A stretch of 7,098 nt of DNA from Pseudomonadota bacterium (GTDB taxonomy: Bacteria > Myxococcota > UBA9042 > PHBI01). Location of the stretch: contig SYAK01000334.1 of NCBI GenBank assembly GCA_005788935.1, forward strand, positions 1-7,098, given 5' to 3'. The notes beneath the pieces were generated by a model, which saw nothing but the letters and a program-made list of their open reading frames with translations, ran no database searches and had not been told where the DNA came from. Shown here one piece after another: positions 1-5,304 of the stretch. Each line of letters begins with the position of its first letter. Position 1 is the first letter of the stretch. The translations under genes were made by a program, and so were the position numbers.

Positions 1-1
1 G

Positions 2-271
2 GGGGCCCGCCGCGTCGTCGTGCTGATGGCGCACAGCGCGAAGGGGCAGGCGAAGCTGCTCAAGGCCTGCACGCTGCCCCTGACGGGCCGTCGAGCGGTC
101 CACGCCATCATGACCGAGCTCGGGTGGTTCGAGGTGCACACGCGCCCCGATGGCTCACGCTGCCTCATGTTGCGCGAGCTGGCACCTGGCGAGACGGTCG
201 AGAGCGTCCGCGCGCTGACCGAGGCGACGCTCGAGGTGGCGCCCGACCTCAAGGTCGTCGCAGTCGATTGA
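2..271 (+). CDS. scoB: 3-oxoacid CoA-transferase subunit B, C-terminal fragment
   Basis: Only the last 89 codons are present; the gene begins before the window. In the frame open from base 2, the peptide contains HSAKGQAKLLKACTLPLTG, followed by a MTELGWFEV segment and a LRELAPGETVESVRALTEA segment. This is the characteristic C-terminus of the beta subunit of succinyl-CoA:3-ketoacid CoA-transferases (SCOT/ScoB, related to AtoA and PcaJ). The enzyme moves CoA from succinyl-CoA to acetoacetate or a related 3-oxoacid in the cytoplasm, for ketone-body or short-chain acid use. The catalytic glutamate lies in the N-terminal part of this subunit and cannot be checked here. The partner subunit A is expected just upstream. 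Stop is TGA at 269-271. The family assignment is strong; substrate (acetoacetate versus 3-oxoadipate) is not decidable from this fragment, though the HSAKG...CTLPLTG wording is closest to SCOT. Confidence 0.9.
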   Translation, partial: GARRVVVLMAHSAKGQAKLLKACTLPLTGRRAVHAIMTELGWFEVHTRPDGSRCLMLRELAPGETVESVRALTEATLEVAPDLKVVAVD

Positions 272-321
272 GCGGCCGAGCTCCCGGAGATGGCTCCGAG
301 CCGCGCGATTCTGGCGCCGGG

Positions 322-1353
322 GTGAGGCTCGCCCAGGCCTCCGACGGGTCGCAGGCTGCCCTGGCAAGGGCATGGCCTCGCGCGTGGGTGCGCGCTGGGT
401 GGGAGCTCATCCGGCCTCAGGCGCCCGGGGCTGACCCCGGGGCGCCGCCCGCCCGCCTCTGGCCGTTGCTCGTCATCGCGGCGCTGCTCGCGGTGCAGGT
501 CGTCGCGCGCTATCGGTTCGACCTCTGGCCGACCGCGAGTGACCAGTGGAAACACATCGCGGTCGGATGGGGGCTCGTCACGCTGACCCTCGTGGCCGCC
601 TTCGGGCGCCCGTTCCTCCGCTCGCTTGGCGGTCGACCGTTGGTCATCCTCGGCGTCGCCTTCGTCGTGCTCAACGTCTTCTGGCTCTACGGACGCTCCG
701 ACAGCTTCGGCCGCTTCTTTCCGGACCACACCGCGACCCCGGGGACGCTCGATGCGCTCGCACCGTTTGCGTTTTTTTCGCTGAACGCGACCTTCTGGCG
801 CCTCCTTGTTCCCTTCGGGCTGGCGCTCGCCCTTTGGCGCCTGACCCCTGCGGACCTGGGGCTTCCGCTGCGTGCTCGGCCGTCGCACGGTCCCCCGCGG
901 CCGCGGGTCTGGCCGGTCTATCTCGCCCTCTACCTCGCGATCCTGCCCGCGGTCCTCGCGGTCGGCGGGACCCCGGCCTTCCTCGCGAAGTACCCGATGA
1001 GCCGCGGCATGGTGACGGCCGACGGCACCATCGACCCGCTGCATCTCTTCGCCTTCGAGGGGCTGTATCTCCTCATCTTTGTCTCGGGCGAGGCGTTCTG
1101 GCGCGGCTTCCTGACGATCGGCCTCGCGCCTCGGCTCGGCATCTTCGGGCTCGCCTACATGCTCGTGCCCTACGTCACCGCGCATTTCGGCAAGCCGTTC
1201 TCCGAGACGCTCGGCGCCATCGGGGCGGGGCTCCTGCTCGGCTCGCTCGCACTCCGCCATCAGACCGTCTGGCTTGGTGTGGCGCTGCACGATGCCGTCG
1301 CGGTCACGATGGATCTCGTCGCGATCTGGCATCACGGGTACCGCATTGAGTAG
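322..1353 (+). CDS. CPBP-family (CAAX protease-like) intramembrane protein
   Basis: From a GTG at 322 the product is 343 residues with about nine hydrophobic segments (roughly 46-62, 78-95, 106-123, 156-174, 196-215, 240-256, 272-286, 296-312, 316-336). The C-terminal third shows the CPBP/Abi (Rce1-like) pattern. Motif 1 is SGEAFWRGFL (E257, R261), motif 2 is YVTAHFGKP (H288) followed by a glycine-rich helix GAIGAGLLLGSLALR, and motif 3 is around H323. Family members are glutamate-type intramembrane proteases or protease-like proteins of the inner membrane. Here the first glutamate of the usual EExxxR motif is glycine, so catalysis is not assured. The start is uncertain: the frame is open far upstream, but that part overlaps the CoA-transferase gene. 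GTG 322 and GTG 388 are the possible starts past its stop, and neither has a clear ribosome binding site. The gene ends three bases before ruvX, so the two are probably co-transcribed. Its substrate is unknown. Confidence 0.8.
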   Translation: MRLAQASDGSQAALARAWPRAWVRAGWELIRPQAPGADPGAPPARLWPLLVIAALLAVQVVARYRFDLWPTASDQWKHIAVGWGLVTLTLVAAFGRPFLRSLGGRPLVILGVAFVVLNVFWLYGRSDSFGRFFPDHTATPGTLDALAPFAFFSLNATFWRLLVPFGLALALWRLTPADLGLPLRARPSHGPPRPRVWPVYLALYLAILPAVLAVGGTPAFLAKYPMSRGMVTADGTIDPLHLFAFEGLYLLIFVSGEAFWRGFLTIGLAPRLGIFGLAYMLVPYVTAHFGKPFSETLGAIGAGLLLGSLALRHQTVWLGVALHDAVAVTMDLVAIWHHGYRIE

Positions 1354-1356
1354 CGT

Positions 1357-1812
1357 ATGAATCACTCCACCGAAGTCATCGTGGCCCTCGACTGGGGGGC
1401 GGCCCGCATCGGGGTCGCCTCGACCGACCTCGCCGCGCGGCTGCCGACCCCGCGGGAGGCCATCCTCGAGAAGGACAAGGGCGCCCAGATCCGCCGCACC
1501 GTCGACGCCGTGAGGCGCCTGCAGGCGACGACCGTCCTCGTCGGGCTGCCGCTCGAGCTCGACGGCTCCGATGGCCCGGTGACTCGCAGCGCCCGCATGT
1601 TCGCCCAGAAGATCGCCGCGTCCCTCGCCGACAGCACCCCGGTCACGCCGCGGGTCATCCTCGTCGACGAGCGCTTCACCTCCGCCGAGGCGACGGCGCG
1701 GCTGAAGGAGGCGGGCGCCCGGCCGACTGGCCGCGATGGGCGCTCGGGCCGCCTCGACAGCGCCAGCGCGGCGGTCCTGCTCGGCCACTGGCTGGAGGGC
1801 GGGGTCCGATGA
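1357..1812 (+). CDS. ruvX: RuvX/YqgF pre-16S rRNA processing nuclease (Holliday junction resolvase-like)
   Basis: This 151-residue protein matches the usual YqgF/RuvX length (about 140-155) and has an RNase H-like fold. Visible motifs in order are ALDWGAARIGVA (acidic D12), LVGLPLELDGSDGP (61-74, the family's conserved GLP...dGs block), VDERFTSAEA (D104, E105) and RLDSASAAVLL (D134). These supply the acidic residues expected of the nuclease. The family acts in maturing the 5' end of 16S rRNA; the Holliday junction resolvase label comes from fold similarity. ATG 1357 lies three bases after the preceding stop with no strong Shine-Dalgarno, which suggests translational coupling. The TGA stop is inside an ATGA overlap with mltG. 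The ruvX-mltG linkage is seen in other bacteria, including the Bacillus yrrK/yrrL neighbourhood, and supports both calls. Confidence 0.93.
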   Translation: MNHSTEVIVALDWGAARIGVASTDLAARLPTPREAILEKDKGAQIRRTVDAVRRLQATTVLVGLPLELDGSDGPVTRSARMFAQKIAASLADSTPVTPRVILVDERFTSAEATARLKEAGARPTGRDGRSGRLDSASAAVLLGHWLEGGVR

Positions 1813-3056
1813 AGCCGACCGTTCATGTGCCACCGACCGCCTTTGCGACGCGCCCGGCGACGCGCCCGGGCCTGCCGCCGACGATTCAGCCCCCGCCGCG
1901 CCGTCGGGGGCCGCATCCTCGCCTCCTCGGGCGGGTCCTGCTGTTCGCCGCGCTGTTGGTCGTCCTCCTCGGAACCCTCGGCTGGGTCGGCCTCGCATGG
2001 CGACCCGACGGCGGACCCGACGCCCGGCGCGACCTCGTCATCCCGCAGGGGGCTTCGCGCGACGCCATCCTCGACGCGCTCGCGCGTGCGGGCCTCGCGC
2101 CCGTTCCACCGCTCACCTGGCTCGCCTTTCGCGTCACGGGGGCCTTTGGCCGAGTCCGTGCCGGCGCCTGGCGGGTCCCGGCCAACGCCAACACCCTCGA
2201 GCTGATGGACCTGCTCGATGGCCGTGCCGAGCGGGCGGGCGGCGGGCTCCGCCTCATCCCGGGGCACAGCGTCTGGGCCCATGAGGCTGCCTTCGTCGAC
2301 TTTGGCCTCGCGAAGCGCGGCGAGCTGCTCGCCCTCGCGAGCGACGCGGCCTTCCTCGCGACGCTGAAGGTGCCGCTCGAGGACACCCCGCCACCGCACG
2401 CAGTGGCCTCCCCCGACCGCACACGGTCCCCGCTGACCGGCCTCGAGGGGTATCTGTGGCCCGACACCTGGCAGCTCGACCCGGGGACCCCGTTGCGGGA
2501 GGCCGTGGCGCGCGTGGTCGAGGGATTCCACCAGAACTTCCGGGAGCTTGTCGAGATCCACGCCGACACCCTCGGCGACGTCCGCGCCGAGCTCGGTCTC
2601 ACCGACCATCAGCTCGTGACGCTCGCCTCGCTCGTCGAGAAGGAGGTCGTCGAGCCGACAGAGGCCCCGCTCATCGCGGGTGTCTTTCTCAACCGCCTGC
2701 GTCAGGGCTGGCGACTCGAGACCGACCCGACGCTCATGTACCGCGAAGATCGGGTCGGGCGGGCGCCGACGCCGACCGAGCGGCGTGACAAATCGAATCC
2801 GTACCACACCTACGCCTGGAAGGGCCTGCCGCCCGGTCCCATCGCGAGCCCCGGGCGTGTGGCGCTCGCCGCGGTCATGGCGCCCGCCGAGACCCCGCAC
2901 ATGTTCTTCGTCGCGCGCCGCGATGGCTCGGGGCGGCACGCGTTCGCGCCAGACCTCGAGACCCACAAGGCCAACATCGACCGCTTCCTGCGCCAGGGGG
3001 CCTCTGGGCGTGGGAGCGGCGGCACCGACGAACGGACCGACGGACCCGAGCCTTGA
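1809..3056 (+). CDS. mltG: endolytic murein transglycosylase MltG (YceG family)
   Basis: The product has 415 residues, somewhat longer than the common 330-390. A basic, proline-rich cytoplasmic N-terminus (1-42) precedes one membrane segment (about 43-64), then a LysM-like subdomain (about 75-140) and the YceG catalytic domain. Conserved blocks are GLEGYLWPDTW (211-221), ASLVEKEV (273-280; E277 is the likely catalytic glutamate), IAGVFLNRLRQGWRLETDPT (289-308), NPYHTYAWKGLPPGPIASPG (330-349) and FFVARRDGSGRHAF (366-379). MltG cleaves nascent peptidoglycan strands at the periplasmic face of the inner membrane and so sets glycan chain length. GGAGGG at 1794-1799 lies nine bases before the ATG, which overlaps the ruvX stop as ATGA. 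Oddities are an extra Pro-rich segment at about 192-208 just before the GYLWPDT block and a hydrophilic Gly/Asp/Glu tail after 397. All expected motifs are intact. Confidence 0.95.
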   Translation: MKPTVHVPPTAFATRPATRPGLPPTIQPPPRRRGPHPRLLGRVLLFAALLVVLLGTLGWVGLAWRPDGGPDARRDLVIPQGASRDAILDALARAGLAPVPPLTWLAFRVTGAFGRVRAGAWRVPANANTLELMDLLDGRAERAGGGLRLIPGHSVWAHEAAFVDFGLAKRGELLALASDAAFLATLKVPLEDTPPPHAVASPDRTRSPLTGLEGYLWPDTWQLDPGTPLREAVARVVEGFHQNFRELVEIHADTLGDVRAELGLTDHQLVTLASLVEKEVVEPTEAPLIAGVFLNRLRQGWRLETDPTLMYREDRVGRAPTPTERRDKSNPYHTYAWKGLPPGPIASPGRVALAAVMAPAETPHMFFVARRDGSGRHAFAPDLETHKANIDRFLRQGASGRGSGGTDERTDGPEP

Positions 3057-3081
3057 CATCGGGTCGCCCCGTGCCTAAACC
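3053..3081 (+). promoter_or_regulatory. putative sigma-70-type promoter for the Ig-domain lipoprotein gene
   Basis: An exact TTGACA (3053-3058) straddles the TGA stop of mltG. It is followed after 17 bases by TAAACC (3076-3081), a weak -10 match that is among the few AT-containing stretches here. Transcription would start near 3088 and leave an untranslated leader of about 115 bases. The -35 is seen directly; promoter function is inferred from its place between two genes with different codon bias. No intrinsic terminator for mltG is visible between 3057 and 3202. Confidence 0.45.
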
Positions 3082-3202
3082 GGCGCCCCCCGAAAGCGCA
3101 CGTCAACCGTCACGATGACTTGCGTCCATTCCATGTCTTCCGGCACCATCCAGTTTTGATGCGCGCGACGCTGCGTGTGTCCGAACACCACCGAGGATCC
3201 CC

Positions 3203-5134
3203 ATGACACGACTCCGTCCGTCCCTGCTCGCGTTTGTCTTCGCGGGCGGTTCCCTGGTCGCCGCGTGCGGCGACGACGCGACCACTTCGCCCGGTCCGGG
3301 CTTCGACACCCTGTTCCCGGACGCGGGCGGCGATACGCTGTCGGGTCCCGAGATCCAGCAGCCCGCCGTGGTTCGAAAGCTCGAGTTCGAGACCCCGAAC
3401 GGTTTCGGCGATGACCAGGTGCCGTGCCTCAACCAGGCGCGCTGCACGGTCTCCATCTCGTTCACCGAGCGCCGCAGCATCAAGCTGAAGTACACCGAGG
3501 ACGGCCAGCCCGTCGCTGGGCAGACCGTGAACTTCGAGATCGCGGCCGGTTCGGATCGCGACGGTATCGGCTTCATTTCGGCCATGTCCGCGACCACCGA
3601 CGCCTCGGGCATCGCCGCGATCGAGACGAAGGCGAAGGAAGGCCGCGTCGGCCAGTTCGCCGTGCGCGCCTCGATCGACGGCCTGCCCGAGCGCTTCTTC
3701 GACGTCGTCGTGACGCCGAAGGGCCAGGTGCCGCTCACCGTCATCGGGACCTACACGGGCACCCGCGCGGTCGGCGCCTACGACGTCCTGCTGTACTCGC
3801 AGGCCAACAACGCCCCCACCTGCGCGTCGATGTTCGCCTATGACGCGGCGACCCAGGAGTTCGGCTTCGAGAAGAACACGGCGCGCTACTCGCGGACCAA
3901 CGTCCTCATCAGCCAGACCGCCAAGTTCCCCGAGTTCGCGAACCTCGAGCGCGATGGACAGCAAAAGTACACAGTCCTCGCGGTGTCGAAGAACCAGAGC
4001 GGCGCCATTATCGCGTGGGGCTGCAATGACGCCGACGCCCTCGTCAAGTGGACGTCGCCGACGACCGTGACCGTGCCGCTGACCGACCGTCCGCCCGTCT
4101 ACGCCGGCACCTACGAGCTCACGAGCTTCTTCGACTTCGTCAGCGCCATCCCCGAGCCCTATCGCAGCTACGTCCGCGCGGTGATCGACATCTTCGACAA
4201 CCCGCTCGACGGCCTCATCACGCTCGTCTGCACCATCGTCGTGGATGCCCAGGACGGCGAGACGAACGACTTCTGCGACGCGGTCACCGGCAACAACGTC
4301 CTCGCGGAGACCATCACGGACGTGCTGAACCAGATCCTCGTCGGCTTCCTGCCGCCGAGCGTGCAGCAGATCTTCCAGACCGGCGCGGACGTCGGCAAGC
4401 TGCTCGAGAAGTTCGAGGTCACCGAGGTGCTCGTCATCAGCTCCGAGCCCGACGCCTTCGGCAACTTCGCGGCGGGCGCCATCTCGCACACGTGGGGCGG
4501 CATGCGCTTCCGCTGGCGCCTGAACCAGGGCTGCCCGCCCGAGAGCACGACCTGCGGCGTCACCCAGCTGAGCTTCTCGCAGCTTGGCGTCGACGGCATC
4601 CGCGGTTCGGCGGGTGGCGCGGCGGTCGACACCTGGAACCTCCGCATCGACAAGCACTCCGTCAACCTGAAGTACGGTCTGCTGCTGTCGGCGATGCTCG
4701 AGAAGGTCGTCTTCCCGCTTGTCACCGACACGCAGGGCGGCGCCAACCCGGTTGATTCCTACGAGGAGCTGCTCGGCATGCTGTTCGGCGGTGGGACCGA
4801 GTGTCTGCGTGGCGGGACGACCTGCTGCGAGACCTTCGCGACCCGCGTCTCCGACACGAGCAGCCTGCAGACTGCGGCGCGCGCGGGCTGCGAGGCGGTC
4901 GTCTCGCTCGTCCCGACGACGCTGCGCAACCTGCTCGGCGGGCTTGAGCTGAACTCGGAGGAGGCCTTTACACTCGCGACCAAGCCGACATGCGCCATCG
5001 AGGACTCGGACAGCGACATGGTCGTCGACGCGCTCGGCACGAACACGAACCACTGCCAGTGGGACGCGCAGCTGCGCTTCGGCGCGGACACCGCGACGAC
5101 GGTCGAGGCGACCTTCTTCGGCACGCGCCAGTAA
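3203..5134 (+). CDS. secreted lipoprotein with bacterial Ig-like domain, large unrecognised C-terminal region
   Basis: The product has 643 residues. Residues 1-21 form a type II signal peptide with lipobox LVAAC, giving lipidated C22 followed by GDD. A Gly/Asp/Pro-rich linker runs to about 55. Residues about 78-172 resemble a bacterial Ig-like (Big_1/invasin type) domain, with DGQPVAGQTVNFEI, a TTDASGIAAIETKAKEG turn and a closing FDVVVTPKG strand. The rest (about 175-643) matches no family I know. It contains two GTY segments (182-184 and 302-304), each introduced by VPLT, and is Cys-rich: 14 cysteines besides C22 (75, 81, 207, 274, 343, 358, 444, 451, 534, 541, 542, 563, 597, 618), an even number that suits disulfides outside the cytoplasm. 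GAGGA at 3193-3197 lies five bases before the ATG. Glycine codons are nearly all GGC/GGT, unlike the neighbours. Envelope location is well supported; the function is unknown, with surface or adhesive roles only a guess. Confidence 0.85.
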   Translation: MTRLRPSLLAFVFAGGSLVAACGDDATTSPGPGFDTLFPDAGGDTLSGPEIQQPAVVRKLEFETPNGFGDDQVPCLNQARCTVSISFTERRSIKLKYTEDGQPVAGQTVNFEIAAGSDRDGIGFISAMSATTDASGIAAIETKAKEGRVGQFAVRASIDGLPERFFDVVVTPKGQVPLTVIGTYTGTRAVGAYDVLLYSQANNAPTCASMFAYDAATQEFGFEKNTARYSRTNVLISQTAKFPEFANLERDGQQKYTVLAVSKNQSGAIIAWGCNDADALVKWTSPTTVTVPLTDRPPVYAGTYELTSFFDFVSAIPEPYRSYVRAVIDIFDNPLDGLITLVCTIVVDAQDGETNDFCDAVTGNNVLAETITDVLNQILVGFLPPSVQQIFQTGADVGKLLEKFEVTEVLVISSEPDAFGNFAAGAISHTWGGMRFRWRLNQGCPPESTTCGVTQLSFSQLGVDGIRGSAGGAAVDTWNLRIDKHSVNLKYGLLLSAMLEKVVFPLVTDTQGGANPVDSYEELLGMLFGGGTECLRGGTTCCETFATRVSDTSSLQTAARAGCEAVVSLVPTTLRNLLGGLELNSEEAFTLATKPTCAIEDSDSDMVVDALGTNTNHCQWDAQLRFGADTATTVEATFFGTRQ

Positions 5135-5140
5135 GGTCAG

Positions 5141-5155
5141 GTCTTCACGGAAGAC
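5141..5155 (+). other. short perfect hairpin just after the lipoprotein stop
   Basis: GTCTTC (5141-5146) and GAAGAC (5150-5155) form a perfect six-base-pair stem with loop ACG, six bases after the TAA stop. It has no T-tract of its own and lies nine bases before the stronger terminator hairpin core. It could stabilise the mRNA 3' end or assist termination. The pairing is visible directly; the role is inferred. Confidence 0.5.
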
Positions 5156-5161
5156 GGCTGC

Positions 5162-5192
5162 AAGGCCGGTCTCCTCGCGGAGGCCGGCTTTT
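5162..5192 (+). terminator. intrinsic terminator of the lipoprotein gene
   Basis: GCCGGTCTCC (5165-5174) pairs with GGAGGCCGGC (5179-5188) around the tetraloop TCGC. This gives ten pairs with one G-T wobble, directly followed by TTTT (5189-5192) and a second T-rich stretch (CGGCTTT). The preceding AAG (5162-5164) can pair with the first T's, as is common in A-stem-T terminators. It sits 27 bases after the lipoprotein stop and separates that gene from the DUF2252 unit. Confidence 0.85.
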
Positions 5193-5208
5193 CGGCTTTC
5201 CGGGCGGT

Positions 5209-5218
5209 CGTTCGAACG
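5209..5218. repeat. perfect 10-bp palindrome CGTTCGAACG in the spacer before the DUF2252 gene
   Basis: CGTTCGAACG is its own reverse complement. A direct repeat of GCATCGTC follows at 5221-5228 and 5235-5242, 14 bases apart. Both lie in the 109-base spacer between the terminator and the TTG start, where an operator would be expected, but I recognise no regulator site and short palindromes occur by chance in GC-rich DNA. Confidence 0.25.
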
Positions 5219-5290
5219 TCGCATCGTCGACACCGCATCGTCACGGGCTCCTGGCACGCTCTGGCGGCGCGCGATCGCGGCGGGTGCTGT

Positions 5291-5304
5291 GGGAGGCGGG
5301 TTTG
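5291..5304 (+). promoter_or_regulatory. Shine-Dalgarno sequence deciding a TTG start
   Basis: GGGAGG (5291-5296) lies five bases upstream of TTG 5302. This is the best ribosome binding site in the region for the DUF2252 frame and places the start 24 codons before the lipobox cysteine. The in-frame GTG 5284 is the alternative, but it lacks a comparable GGAGG at proper distance. Confidence 0.55.

Noticed and set aside
272..304. Hairpin between the CoA-transferase and CPBP genes (GCGGC/GCCGC outer arms, CGGAG/CTCCG inner stem) as a terminator
   Set aside because: The arms are interrupted by an internal loop and no T-tract follows, so it does not look like an intrinsic terminator.
290..325. Tiny ORF of 11 codons (ATG 290 to TGA 325) whose stop overlaps the GTG 322 start as GTGA
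   Set aside because: The GGAG touches the ATG with no spacer, the peptide has no recognisable character, and such short ORFs arise by chance.
772..778. Run of seven T in the CPBP gene as a frameshift or slippage site
   Set aside because: Membrane segments before it and family motifs after it are in the same frame, and the phase does not give a good slippery heptamer; nothing indicates a second product.
1362..3059. Long open frame on the minus strand across ruvX and mltG
   Set aside because: It is antisense to two clearly recognised genes, has an Arg/Pro/Gly-rich composition typical of GC-rich shadow frames, and shows no domain.
5252..5266. Sigma-54-like TGGCAC ... GGC in front of the DUF2252 gene
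   Set aside because: The -24 GG and the nearest GC are nine bases apart instead of ten, and the TTGC element is not present; this spacing is strictly required.
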